Shown: positions 1-10,900 of the stretch, piece after piece
How positions within the stretch are numbered: position 1 is the stretch's first letter
Layout of the letters: each line of letters begins with the position of its first letter
Origin: UBA2402 sp044371005
GTDB lineage: Bacteria > Planctomycetota > Phycisphaerae > Phycisphaerales > UBA1924
NCBI GenBank assembly: GCA_044371005.1
Contig: JBILUL010000008.1
Span: forward strand, 1 to 64,000
Direction: 5' to 3'
Length of the DNA stretch: 64,000 nt
The notes under the pieces: generated by a model
The model's database searches: none
Seen by the model: the letters and a program-made list of their open reading frames with translations, nothing else
Told to the model about the DNA's origin: nothing
Translations under genes and position numbers: made by a program

Positions 1-3000
1 AGGCGCAGCGGCTTCGCCACCACCCCCACCGCCACCACCACCGCCACCACCACCGCCACCACCACCGCCTCCACCACCGCCTCCACCATCACCCCGGCCA
101 CCGCGATCGCGACGATCCGAATCGCCCCGACCACCCTGGCCACCACGTCCATCGCCGCGACCACCGCCGCCACGACCGTCACGTCGACCGCCCTGGCGAT
201 CGCCGCCTTCGCGACGATCACCACGAGGCTGATCATTCCGGGGTTCGTTGCGGCCCTGACCATCACCACGCGGCTGATGCCGCGGCTGATGACCAACCTG
301 CTGATCACGCGGCATCGGCGCCGGTGCCGCCTGCTCAACAGGCGCTCCACCCGCTTCTCCGCCACCTTCGCCAGCAGGCGAAGCAGCACCGTCTCCACCC
401 TCACCGCCACCTTCGCCGCCACGACTGCCGCGGCCACGGCGACGACGACGACGCTTGCGACGACGACCGCCCTCGCCACCCTCGCCGCCTTCACCCGCCG
501 GACCAGAACCTTCTCCAGCAGGACCATCGCCTTCGGGCCCATCGTTCCCCGCATCTTCACCATCCGCGGCACCATCGCCCGCGGCATGTTCGTCGCGAGG
601 CTCAGAGGTGCCGCGATCCGCAGCCGGTTCACGTGGCGTTGCCGCCAGTGCCGGATCGATCTCATCGTCACCCCAGTTGCCACCCGCCGCAAGCGGAACA
701 AAGCCACGCTCGCCTGCAACAGGAGCCCGCCGCGGCGCCGGTGCCGGACGATCGTCGCCCTCAATCACGGGCGCCTCACCATCCACACCATCCCCAGCGG
801 GACCATCTTCAAATGATCCACCATCGTTCACGAAGCCATCAGAGCCGGGCTGACCACCATTGACCGGTGCGCCACCGTTCTCGCCGCCACGGCCGCGGCC
901 ACGACGACGCCGACGACGACGGCGACGACCGCCCTCGCCCTCTGCCTGCGGCAACGGCTGACCATCGGGTCCGAGTTCCGGAGCGCGAGGCGGAGCCTCA
1001 GGACGCGGACCTTCCGGCCGCGGCTGCTGAGCACCTTCGGCGCGACGTCCATCAGCGCGAGGTTCCTGACGCGGGCGTCCATCCTGGCGAGGCTGATCAT
1101 CGCGGCGCTGCTGAGGCTGATCGCCTCGCCCGCCACCCTGACCGCCGCGCCCACCACCACCACCGCCGCCGTCTCGGCCGCCACGGCCTCCACGACCGCC
1201 ACGCTTGCCCTTGGCCTGACCGCCCCGATCATTGCGGTTGGCCTTGTTGGAGCCACCGTCCATGCTGGGCCAGTCTTCATCAATGATGTCGCCCTCATCG
1301 ATCTCGATGGGGTGCACATCCACTTCTTCCTTCACCGCATCATCCTCGGCGGCACCATCGGCCTCGAGGAGCTTGCGGCGCTCTTCATCATGATCGCCCG
1401 CCCAGTCATCGTCGTTGCCGCCCGCACGAGGCGCGACGACTTCGACAAGGTCCTTGGGCTTCTTGGGCTGCGGCAGGTTCGTGAGATCAATGTCCGCACC
1501 CTGATCGTCGTACGCGTAGAACGACACACGATCGACCGGGAGCGCCTCGCTGACGCGCACATCAACGTGCTTGCCGTAGTGACGCTCCATGCGTCCCAGG
1601 AACTGACGCTTGTGGCTGAGCAGATCGCCCGCCACTCGCGCCGACACCGCAAGCTCGATCTTGTGCACGCGCTGCACATCCAGCACCGCCGCCAGATCGC
1701 GCAGCGCATCGGCCGCCACGGAATCGGGCTTCTGCACCAACCCGCGTCCGCGACAGGTCGGACAGTCCGTGAAGTGCGTGCTCTCGTGGCTGGGACGCAT
1801 GCGCTGACGCGTCATCTCCAGAATGCCAAACTCGGAGATCTGCAGCACCGTGGTCTTCGCCCGGTCGCGCTTCATGCGCTCCTTGAAGCGATTCTCGATG
1901 TCCTTGCGGTGCTCGATGCGCCGCATGTCGATGAGGTCGTTGATGACGATGCCGCCCATGTCACGAAGACGCAGCTGACGGCAGATCTCATCCACCGCCT
2001 CGATGTTCGTCTGGTACGCATTGGTCTCAGCATCGCGGCTCTCGCGGCTCTTGCCGCTGTTCACGTCGATGGCCACCAGTGCTTCAGTCTGATCAATCAC
2101 CAGCCGCCCGCCACTGGGCAGAGGCACTTCACGTGCGTGAATGAGCGCGAGTTCGCGTTCGATGTTGAAGGCGTGGAAAATTGGGCTCTTGCCCGGATAG
2201 TGCATGAGCTTGGTCGTGCCGCGGGGCGCCACGATCTTCATGAACCGTGCCGCACGCTGCACGGCGACTTCATGATCGATGATCACTTCGCTGATCTCGT
2301 TGGTCAGCATGTCGCGCAGCGAACGCACGAGCAGATCGCTCTCGCTGTAGAGCATGCGGGGCTTGCCGCCCACGCTCTTGCGACGCTCCATGTCCTTCCA
2401 GAGTCGCTGGAGGTACGCAAGATCGCGCTTGAGGTCCGTCTTGGTCCGATCCATGCCCGCCGTGCGGAGAATGAACCCGAAACCCTCGGGCAGTTCGAGC
2501 TGATCGAGAATCTCGCGCATCTCGCGGCGCTGTTCTTCATCTTCCACCTTGCGGGAGACGCCCACCTTGTCCATGTAGGGCATCATCACCAGAAAGCGGC
2601 CGGGAATCGAGAGGTAGCTCGTGAGCGTCGGGCCCTTCGTGCCCACGCCTTCCTTGAGGACCTGCACGATCACTTCATCGCCGCGGCGGAGCGCCTGCTG
2701 AATCAGCGGGCGTTCGCGGCGGGGCGTCTTGAGGCCCACGCGCTCGGTGGTGTCGTCGCCTTCACCGGGGAAGTACCGCGGGTGAAGGTCGGTGATGTGG
2801 AGGAACCCGTTCTCGCCCACACCAAAATCGACAAATGCAGCCTGAATGGCCGGTTCGACATTGGCGACCTTGCCGACATAGATGTTCCCCACGCGGCTTG
2901 CGCTGGCGAACTTCTCGACATAGAGCTCTTCAAGGCGTCCGTCCTCGACGATTGCCACGCGGCACTCTTCGCCCGGGACGTAGTTGATCAACATCTGAGA

Positions 3001-3009
3001 TTCTGGCAT
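1..3009 (-). CDS. rne: Ribonuclease E/G family endoribonuclease (C-terminus cut by window edge)
   Basis: The first ~540 residues read as an RNase E/G catalytic core: an S1-like RNA-binding segment (about residues 35-130, containing NIYVGKV, AFVDFG and ENGFLH), then the DNase I-like catalytic part with the metal-binding run VAIDVNSGK, followed by DMGGIVINDLIDM and the zinc-link CPTCRGRG. These enzymes make single-strand cuts in mRNA and precursor rRNA. The remaining ~460 residues are low-complexity and probably disordered: two Arg-rich blocks, RG repeats and acidic stretches, ending in 24 consecutive glycines (positions 16-87) before the window edge. The start at 3009 has a GGAAGGA Shine-Dalgarno nine bases upstream; an internal ATG at 2994 is the alternative. 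The tail could act as an RNA- or protein-binding scaffold like that of E. coli RNase E, which is inference. All long opposite-strand frames here are antisense shadows. Confidence 0.93.
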   Translation of the reverse strand, partial: MPESQMLINYVPGEECRVAIVEDGRLEELYVEKFASASRVGNIYVGKVANVEPAIQAAFVDFGVGENGFLHITDLHPRYFPGEGDDTTERVGLKTPRRERPLIQQALRRGDEVIVQVLKEGVGTKGPTLTSYLSIPGRFLVMMPYMDKVGVSRKVEDEEQRREMREILDQLELPEGFGFILRTAGMDRTKTDLKRDLAYLQRLWKDMERRKSVGGKPRMLYSESDLLVRSLRDMLTNEISEVIIDHEVAVQRAARFMKIVAPRGTTKLMHYPGKSPIFHAFNIERELALIHAREVPLPSGGRLVIDQTEALVAIDVNSGKSRESRDAETNAYQTNIEAVDEICRQLRLRDMGGIVINDLIDMRRIEHRKDIENRFKERMKRDRAKTTVLQISEFGILEMTRQRMRPSHESTHFTDCPTCRGRGLVQKPDSVAADALRDLAAVLDVQRVHKIELAVSARVAGDLLSHKRQFLGRMERHYGKHVDVRVSEALPVDRVSFYAYDDQGADIDLTNLPQPKKPKDLVEVVAPRAGGNDDDWAGDHDEERRKLLEADGAAEDDAVKEEVDVHPIEIDEGDIIDEDWPSMDGGSNKANRNDRGGQAKGKRGGRGGRGGRDGGGGGGGRGGQGGGRGDQPQQRRDDQPRQDGRPRQEPRADGRRAEGAQQPRPEGPRPEAPPRAPELGPDGQPLPQAEGEGGRRRRRRRRRGRGRGGENGGAPVNGGQPGSDGFVNDGGSFEDGPAGDGVDGEAPVIEGDDRPAPAPRRAPVAGERGFVPLAAGGNWGDDEIDPALAATPREPAADRGTSEPRDEHAAGDGAADGEDAGNDGPEGDGPAGEGSGPAGEGGEGGEGGRRRKRRRRRRGRGSRGGEGGGEGGDGAASPAGEGGGEAGGAPVEQAAPAPMPRDQQVGHQPRHQPRGDGQGRNEPRNDQPRGDRREGGDRQGGRRDGRGGGGRGDGRGGQGGRGDSDRRDRGGRGDGGGGGGGGGGGGGGGGGGGGGGGGEAAAP

Positions 3010-3063
3010 CTGATTCTGTCCTTCCGGCGTCGTTCACCATTGAACTCGCCCTCCGCGACCCGC

Positions 3064-3085
3064 CGCGTCCATGGAAATGGACGCG
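3064..3085 (-). promoter_or_regulatory. Stem-loop in the rne 5' leader
   Basis: CGCGTCCAT and ATGGACGCG form a perfect 9-bp stem around a 4-base loop, 55-76 bases upstream of the rne start codon. E. coli rne is autoregulated through hairpins in its 5' UTR (established for that species). A similar role here is inference from position only. Confidence 0.45.
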
Positions 3086-3764
3086 AAAACGCCGCGGCGC
3101 TGACAACGGTGCCGGACTGGAAGAACTCGGTCCTGCCCGCGCTCCGCACAGGCACAATGCCCAGCGAGCGCCACAGGCTGCGGGACTGCCTTGCCGTGGA
3201 TCGTGAGTTCCAGGTTCATCCCGCTTTCGCAGGGACGAACACTCTTGGAATCACGCGGCAAACCGCCCGCGTGGTCGCGATGCCTGTTCGTCTGAACCCA
3301 TTCATCCCGCACGGGCGTGACACGCCGAAACGCGCACCTGGCCGGGGAGAAGAGTTCAGCCGCGGCAACGCGGCCGAGTTTTTCCGGCGCCTGGCGGGCC
3401 GACTGCGGCCGATCCGATCACCCGTACACCGGGAACCGAATCGATCGCGGGCAACATCGCCGCACCGATGGTCTCTTTCGCCCTGAGCCCTTCCTCCCGT
3501 GGAACACCCACAGGCAAAGTCACCCAAGGCAAACATTCGAAACAAACCCGTCATGCCGCGGCGAAGCGACCTGCGAGACCTCAAAGGGTAGCCCCCTGCC
3601 ACCCTTCCATATATCGGTCGTTCACCCATCCCCACACTACCGTTCCGATACCAAACATCCAGCTCGATTGACATCAAGTGCCAGAGAAAACACTTGTATT
3701 CAAGGCCTTGGCGGACGGATTCTGGAGTCGCTGACTGTCTGCAGGGCAGTGGCGGAGGTGCTGC

Positions 3765-3770
3765 TACTGT
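3765..3770 (+). promoter_or_regulatory. Putative -10 box (TACTGT), leaderless type
   Basis: TACTGT ends nine bases before the ATG at 3780 and no Shine-Dalgarno is present. The spacing places the transcription start at or next to the start codon. No clear -35 is visible. Confidence 0.4.
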
Positions 3771-3779
3771 GCGGTCCCA

Positions 3780-4427
3780 ATGCGCGAAGTCTTCTGGATC
3801 AGGCACGCCCAAAGCACCGCCAACGCTGGCGGTCGCACCGATACCACCCAGGCCATCGTGCTCTCCCCCACCGGCGAGGAGCAGGCTCGTGAGTTCGCAC
3901 GCCATTGGTCGGTCCGCCCGGGCATGATCGTGGTCTCGCCTTATGTGCGAACCCACCAGACAGCGATCCACATCAAGCGCAAGTTTGAAGGCGTGCCGGT
4001 CGAGGAATGGCCGGTCCACGAGTTCACCTACCTCTCGCGCGCGATGGGCAGCGGCACGACCGCGATGGAACGCATGAAGCTGGCGGTTCCATACTGGGAG
4101 GCGATGGATCCATTTGCGAATCTTGGAGAGGGGAGCGAGAGCTACGCGGAGTTCCACACGCGCATCGCCGCGGCGATGGCGCGGGCCACCTCCTTCAGGG
4201 GCGTTGGCCCCCTGATGATCTTCTGCCACAACCGTGTGCTCTGCCAGTTGATCCAGATGGTCACCAACCCGCCACAGGATGTACACGAGGGCATGCGCCG
4301 CATGCACGGCATGTGCACCGTCGGCAGATTTGAAATCCCCAACTGCGGCGTTCTGCGCATGACCGTGGATGATCAGGATCGCCTCACCGTCGGACGCATG
4401 CCCGTCGTCCCGCCGGTTTCACACTAA
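3780..4427 (+). CDS. Histidine phosphatase (phosphoglycerate mutase-like) family protein
   Basis: The protein opens with MREVFWIRHAQSTANAGG, the RHxxS/T active-site signature of the histidine phosphatase branch, in which the His becomes phosphorylated. A second conserved region around residue 143, FCHNRVLCQLIQ, supplies the later catalytic-type His. The 215-residue length suits a single-domain, probably cytoplasmic member. Substrate cannot be told from sequence. It is a single gene, divergent from rne, with a TANNNT box nine bases before the ATG and no Shine-Dalgarno. A longer open frame on the opposite strand is a shadow, because only this frame carries the catalytic motif. Confidence 0.88.
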   Translation: MREVFWIRHAQSTANAGGRTDTTQAIVLSPTGEEQAREFARHWSVRPGMIVVSPYVRTHQTAIHIKRKFEGVPVEEWPVHEFTYLSRAMGSGTTAMERMKLAVPYWEAMDPFANLGEGSESYAEFHTRIAAAMARATSFRGVGPLMIFCHNRVLCQLIQMVTNPPQDVHEGMRRMHGMCTVGRFEIPNCGVLRMTVDDQDRLTVGRMPVVPPVSH

Positions 4428-4549
4428 GCGCACCAACGCCCCCATCGCCGGCTGTCCAACGAGGGGGCGTCAGTGTCGCCCAACCCACTCCCCAACTCCC
4501 GCCCAACCTGCACCCAGCACTTGAGTCTCTCTCACTCCAGCAGGGTCTT

Positions 4550-5437
<888 letters not shown>

Positions 5438-5490
5438 GAAAAACCTCCGCGGCAATGCCGCTCTGCCAACCCATTCACTCACCATGAACC

Positions 5491-6522
5491 TCACTCCATC
5501 GCGGCACGCACCGCGTCATCCACCATCTGTGTGTACTTGAACACATCATCACAGAACATCATCACCCCGCAGGCCACCGGCTCGTCGAGTGCCACGCGAC
5601 ACGCACCCTTCCAGATCAGGCCCGATGAAGGCCCGGCGCGGAGCCCTTCATGCCGCAGCAACTCCGCCGCGGCGGGTGCTGCCTCCTCGTGCGGCACTTC
5701 GACGATCCGGTGCAGCACCCGTTCATCAAACAACGCGCTCACCCCCAGCTCATCTCGGTGACGCACACCCGGCACGCTGTGCCCTTTGCTGGGCGTTACC
5801 GCGATGATCTTCACATCAGGGTTCTGTCGATGGAGGAACCGAGCCAGTCCCATCGCAGTGCCCGCGGTGCCCAGCGCGGTGAATACGTGCGTCACGCGCC
5901 CGTCCGTCTGCTCCCAGATTTCCGGCCCCGTGGTCTCTTCGTGAGCCCGCACATTGATTTCGTTCTCGTACTGATTGGGCATGACGTACCGGCCAGGCTG
6001 CGCTCTGGCGTACGTGCGTGCCAGACCGATGGCGCCGTCCTGCGTTCCCGGAAGCGGGCACGAGGCATCGGTCGTGACGTCAACCTCGGCGCCGGCGATG
6101 CGCAGCAGCGCACGCTTTGATTCGGGCACACGCGAAGGCACCACCGCACGCATCGAGTAGCCTTTGAAGGAAGCCAGTGCCGCGAGCGAGACTCCGGTAT
6201 TGCCGCTCGTGGGCTCGACGATGCCGCGGCCGGGCCTTGAGGGCCCAAGCTCGCCGCGTGATTCGAGGTCGCTGATCATCGCCAACGCCGCACGATCCTT
6301 GATTGATCCGAAGGGATTCATCCATTCGAGCTTTGCCCATAACGCACTGCCAGGAGTGGCACACGCACGAAGACGCACAAGCGGCGTGGGGTTATCAACG
6401 CCGGGGAACATCTCCAGAATACTGTCGTAGACGCGGGTTCCTGCGTTGCCCGCACGCGTGCGCATGCCACTCATGGCAGTGACTCTCAAGCCGCTCTCAG
6501 GCCCACCGGCGCACTGATGCAC
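5491..6522 (-). CDS. PLP-dependent cysteine synthase-like enzyme
   Basis: This fold-type II PLP enzyme shows the lysine motif GSIKDRAAL (Schiff-base Lys), the substrate loop TSGNTGVSLAAL and the phosphate-site region FTALGTAGTAMGL, where cysteine synthases usually have a GTGGT-like run. The motif PNQYENEINVRAHEETTGPEI is typical of CysK/CysM relatives. The likely reaction is beta-replacement on O-acetyl- or O-phosphoserine by a sulfur donor; the true substrate is unknown. The first 16 residues look unrelated to the family and there is no good ribosome site, so starts at 6474 or 6465 are equally plausible. It sits just upstream of the sulfurtransferase and probably shares its transcript. Confidence 0.85.
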   Translation of the reverse strand: MHQCAGGPESGLRVTAMSGMRTRAGNAGTRVYDSILEMFPGVDNPTPLVRLRACATPGSALWAKLEWMNPFGSIKDRAALAMISDLESRGELGPSRPGRGIVEPTSGNTGVSLAALASFKGYSMRAVVPSRVPESKRALLRIAGAEVDVTTDASCPLPGTQDGAIGLARTYARAQPGRYVMPNQYENEINVRAHEETTGPEIWEQTDGRVTHVFTALGTAGTAMGLARFLHRQNPDVKIIAVTPSKGHSVPGVRHRDELGVSALFDERVLHRIVEVPHEEAAPAAAELLRHEGLRAGPSSGLIWKGACRVALDEPVACGVMMFCDDVFKYTQMVDDAVRAAME

Positions 6523-6976
6523 AGCACGCGGCAGCCCAGAAAGACAGCAACTTCAAACGTCATCAGAAGGAACCTGCCACCAGCCCCGATGCCAGCCCCA
6601 CTTCACTCGCTCAGCGCGACGCCGAACCAGGAACAAGATCGCCAGCAGGAACGCTGCAATTTCTTACACTCGGGTTGGATGGTGTTCCACGCGTGGCGCA
6701 CTTGGGCGCCCGGGGAAAGGAATGGCCACTGTTCAACAACAGCAGCAGCCGCGTTTGACGCAGCAGAGGCAGCAGCAACATGTATGTTTGCGGGCCATTG
6801 GTGAGAGATTCTTGCGGACCGCAGGCGCAAGTCAAGGCGCATGATGCAACTGATCACAATTGCCTTTCGCGGTGACGGATAACCACTCAAGGTAATTCGC
6901 GCACATTCGCAACACGAGTTCTCGTCGCCACCGATGCATTCAGTCGGCAAAAGCCACAGCCACCTCTCAGGCAGGC
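6523..6976. other. Spacer with no recognised feature
   Basis: About 450 bases between the cysteine synthase-like and DUF3592 genes. A 125-codon frame on the minus strand has atypical composition, no start signal and no recognisable domain, so it is not called. No repeat family copy was seen. Confidence 0.4.
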
Positions 6977-7441
6977 TCAACTCTCCGCACTGGCCCGCTC
7001 GTACTCCTTGTACTCACGCCAGATCTTGATCGTTGAATAGAGCATCCACAGCATCACGAGGATGAACGGAATCGTCATCCACGCGTTGTTGTCGCCCTTC
7101 ACGCGCGACTCATTGGTCTCGCGGGGCATGTACTGGACGTCGAATGTCGCGCCCGGCACGAGCGTCTGCGCATGGTCCATCGACATCGCGACGGTATCCT
7201 TGCGCTCGCTCCCATCACGCAGCGGGAATGTGTACGTCACTTCCCAGCGGTACGTCGATCGCCCGCGGCTCTGGAGCACCTTCTTCTCCACCGCCGACAC
7301 GACCGTTGCCGTGGAGTGCCTTCCATTGGCGAGATACATGAACTCGCTGTACGAGAAGTACCCCGACACCAGGAACAGGATGATGCCCAGAAGCCACAGC
7401 CGCAGCTTCATGCCATACGCTGAGTAGGAGCCGATGTACAT
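6977..7441 (-). CDS. DUF3592-type membrane protein
   Basis: The 154-residue protein has an N-terminal membrane segment (LWLLGIILFLVSGYFSYSEF, about residues 13-32), an extracytoplasmic region starting GRHSTATVVSA and including the beta-rich stretch RWEVTYTF, and a C-terminal membrane segment (PFILVMLWMLYSTIKIW). This two-helix layout with a central 'ATV...Y.F' domain matches DUF3592 proteins, whose function is unknown. The frame continues upstream to 7573, but the start at 7441 is preferred: the extra N-terminus looks unnatural and a TATTCT box lies seven bases before 7441. It appears to be monocistronic. Confidence 0.75.
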   Translation of the reverse strand: MYIGSYSAYGMKLRLWLLGIILFLVSGYFSYSEFMYLANGRHSTATVVSAVEKKVLQSRGRSTYRWEVTYTFPLRDGSERKDTVAMSMDHAQTLVPGATFDVQYMPRETNESRVKGDNNAWMTIPFILVMLWMLYSTIKIWREYKEYERASAES

Positions 7442-7448
7442 GGGAGCA

Positions 7449-7454
7449 AGAATA
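7449..7454 (-). promoter_or_regulatory. Putative -10 box (TATTCT), leaderless type
   Basis: On the minus strand TATTCT ends seven bases before the ATG at 7441, with no Shine-Dalgarno between. It fits the recurring TANNNT-then-start arrangement seen at several genes in the window. Confidence 0.4.
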
Positions 7455-7767
7455 TCCCGCTCCCACGCCCCGCAACGTAACTCACGGATCAGGGGACAGA
7501 GCAATCGCACGATTACCCAAACCCCTACAACGATTCTCGATGCGCCAGCTGCCGAGCATGACGCGTGCGACATCAGCAGTCCGCAACAGGTGATCCACTG
7601 GAATCTGTCAGCACCAGATCGCGAACATTGGATTCACGAAGAGTCCGCTCTCTCTGCAGGTGGAACATGGGATCAGTGATTCATCTGATCCCGCCGACCG
7701 ATGAAACCAGGCCAGAACCCTGACCACCTCACACTCCGTCAAGGTTGCTTGCTCTGCCTCTTGCTTT

Positions 7768-7843
7768 ATCCTGTCCATCCTGTACATCCATGTTTCATGT
7801 CCTGATCGGAAATTGGAACATCGATGGACAGGATGGACAGGAT
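7768..7843. repeat. Dispersed hairpin repeat family A, copy 1
   Basis: The two 27-base arms (7768-7794 and 7817-7843) are near-perfect inverted repeats built from the 9-mer ATCCTGTCC repeated in tandem and ending in ATCCATGTT. The loop is 22 bases. Four further copies lie at 16042, 29555, 30035 and 55006. This copy sits downstream of the 1486-residue PQQ-like gene. The spacer 7844-7949 holds only a purine-rich tract (about 7881-7926). Confidence 0.9.
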
Positions 7844-7949
7844 GAGAGACACACAGCACTGACACGCCGGCGTGACGTGTGAGAGAGGGAGAGAGGGAGG
7901 CAGTGAGGGGGGTAGCGAGGGGGGGCCTGGAGAACGCGTTTGTTCTGCA

Positions 7950-10900
7950 TCAGGGGGCCGGCGCATCCACCACCAGCGTCAGCGCACCACAGGGAATGAT
8001 CAGCTTGCCATCGATCAGCGTGATGCCCGCCGGACGATCGCCCACACGAAGCCGCTGCACACCCACCAGCCGTGCCCCGGGTTGCTCGAAGCAGAAGATC
8101 CGCAGCATCGGTGCCTCTTCTTCGGTACTGAACGGATCAGACTCGATCGCATACACGACCGAAGCACCCGCCTCGGGCGGCTCCACCGCGGGCACCCCAT
8201 CCAGTCCATCGGTGCCCACCAGCTCGCCGGCTTCATTCAGGATCGCAAGACCCTTGGCACTGGTGATGATCAGATTGGTGCCGTTCACCCGCGCTGACAT
8301 CGGGAAGTTCACCCGTCCGTGCGTATCCGCCGCCGCGGCATCGAATCGGCCATTCGCCAGATCAAGCCGCCACACCTGTGATTCATTCGTCAGCACCATC
8401 GCTGCTGAACCAACCACCCACGCGCCCAGCGAGCTGCGTGCCGGTTCACCTGGGATCGACCAGGCCACCCCGCCGGTGGAGGGATCAAACTTGAGCATCC
8501 CCGCCGCCGCGCCCACCAGCACCTCGCCGCCGGGCAGACTCCGCAGCCACCGCGGGTGATCTCCAAGCTGCGTCGCGGTCAACTTCGCACCGACCTCACC
8601 ATCATTCAGACGCTGCGACACCACCAGCGGCAGATACCGCCCCTCACCCTTGTTCAGATACGTCCCCGCCGTCAACAGATGTTCGCCACTCAGTTCCGCC
8701 TCGAACACACGCGTCACTTCCAGCATCTTCGACCAGAGCAACTTGCCGCTGGATGCATCGACGCACGCCGCGCCGCCGCGGCGCTGCACCACCACGATCC
8801 GGTCGGCATCGCATACCACGAGCATGTCATCAGGGCGCACCTGTCCATCCGTGGGCGTGTTGAACCGGTCACTCCCCTCACCTGCCAGCAGGGGCGGGAA
8901 GAGCAGCCCGATGTCCTGAGTCTTCCACTGCGTCGTTCCCACCTGCGTCCGCCCACCCACATTCGAGACGGATTCAAGCACGCCACCGGCGGTCGTAGGC
9001 CAGAAGAGCCACGTTGCCTGAGCCGTCGTCCGCACCACTGTCGGCCTCGCCTCATACCTGCGCGACCAGACCAGATGCAGCTGCCCATCAAGCGCATCGG
9101 TTGCCCAATAGCCAACCTGCCCCATCCCCTCGTGATACATCACGAGGCCCGCGCCGCTTCCGCCCGCAAGCCTGCGGCTGATCGGTCCAAGTGGCTCCCA
9201 CGCCGCGAGCACCTGCGTGCTCCCCTCACACCGCGGACCAACCCGTGCCAGATCCGCCCGCTGCGCCAACACCTGCGCCAAGGCGTTGCTCAACTCCAGC
9301 GGCGTCGACGCACCCGTCACGCCGGCCATCGACACGGGAGTCTCAAAGGCCGCCGCGGGATAATCGCGGGCCAGCCGCACCAGCAGCCGGTACACCGGCT
9401 CCACATCATTCTTCAGCGTGCAGATGCCAACGAGCCGGCCCGCAAGCCGCCCCAGCACCGCGGCTTGATCCGGCCGCCCGATCGATGCCGACAACTCAGC
9501 CGCGGCGACGCCCGCGCCCAGAGCCGACCGAGCTCCCGCCGAGTCACCCAGGGCAATGCGCCGTTCACCGGCACGCGCCCACAGCGCCGCCGCGGCAGAC
9601 GCCGCGGGATATCGCCGTGCCAGCCGCTCAAACTCCTCTGCCTTCCCATCCGCCGCGATCGCCGCGGCCTCACGAGTGCACTCTTCATCAAAGGCCGCGT
9701 AGATGCCAGGGCCCTGCGAGCCCAGCAGCGCAATCAATTTGGTCTTCGCCGCGTCGCCCGCGCGCTCAGCTCCCGATGGCAACCCGATTCCCGCGGCACT
9801 CTGTCCATCGCCCAGCGCCTGCGGCGGAACCATCACCTCCGACAGCGCCGCATCCAGCAGAATCGCCTGCAGCGATTCGACCGCATCCGGATAGCGCTTC
9901 TGCACCGTGCGCAACCACGCCCGCTCGAAGTGCCCGTTGGCAGTCTGAGCCGCGGATTCCGCCGAACGCATCAGACGTTCGACGATCTCGTCCAGCACCG
10001 CCAGATCTCTGACGGGCGGGCGATCGAAGACATCTGGCGTTTCGTCCGCTTCGAGCGCGCCCAGTGCGGCCCACTCGCGCCGACTCTTCGCCACGGTCTC
10101 GGCCAGGAGACCAAAGAGCCGGCTCCGCGCGGCCGACGCCGCGGCGGTATCGACGGTCGCATCAATCACCGCCAGCGCGGTATCACTCAACCCTGCGATC
10201 ATCTCCGCCCGCCCGACTCTGCCCGCAAGATCGATGTACGTCAGCAGCGGCGCGGGATCCTTCGGTGATGCCTTGATGCGCTTGTCCAGAAGCACCTGCG
10301 CGTGCTTCCAATCAAGATAGGTGTGCAGACCCCGATCATCGGCAACCAGAAGATGTTCGCCGCCGCCTTCTTCGCGATCGGCAATCAGCACATTGCCCGA
10401 CATCGATACCGGCCGCCGCACCGACGCGGCGGGATCCGCCGGATCAATCCGCGCAATCGCATCCGCCAGCGGCAGCAGCACCGCACCATCCGTCGTCACC
10501 GTCGCGCGCCCCACCACGTTCGGGCTCGCATACGAATCACTCAGCCGCACCGTGCCCTTTGCCAGCTCATCGAACTTCACAAACGCGATACGCCCCTCGC
10601 TCACCGCACCCAGATAGTCGCCCGCGCCGATCAGATACTGCGGCCGCGCCATCGCGCCACCGTCGCGCTCGTGGAGCAGCAGACCAGTCTTCACGTCAAG
10701 CTCGATGATGCGCCCGGGTGCATTGACCAGCTCGGGCTCCACCAGATACAACCGGTCGCCCCTCAGCAGCGGCACATGCATCGCAAAAGGTGCGGGCTCC
10801 TGTTCGGATCGCATCGAGAAGTCAAACGATGCACGCGTGGGCAGCAGCCTGACCCACCGGGGCCGGCCTGTCGCTGCCTCGAAGGCAGCGACGACACCCA

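Larger units (their letters stand above)
3010..3779. other. Intergenic spacer, rne leader on the left
   Basis: This 770-base stretch separates the divergently transcribed RNase E/G gene and the histidine phosphatase gene. No credible gene was found. It holds a perfect 9-bp hairpin close to the rne start (separate entry) and a CGCCGCGGCG palindrome next to it. A TANNNT box serving the phosphatase lies at the right end. The rest shows nothing recognisable. Confidence 0.5.

Noticed and set aside
277..1319. Several frames in the region of the RNase tail, including a 163-codon minus frame
   Set aside because: Low-complexity GC repeats create open frames; the RG-rich frame is continuous with the catalytic domain and reaches the window edge.
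1312..3486. 724-codon open frame on the plus strand across RNase E/G
   Set aside because: It is antisense to a protein with full RNase E/G motifs and has no recognisable domain; GC-rich codon bias opens such shadow frames.
3216..4307. 363-codon minus frame opposite the histidine phosphatase
   Set aside because: The plus frame holds the RHAQS catalytic motif; this frame has none.
6603..6980. 125-codon minus frame in the 6.5-7.0 kb spacer
   Set aside because: Odd composition, no ribosome site or TANNNT box, no domain.
7881..7930. Purine-rich tract after the PQQ-like gene
   Set aside because: Could form unusual DNA, but similar pyrimidine or purine tracts are common in spacers here; no specific function can be supported.
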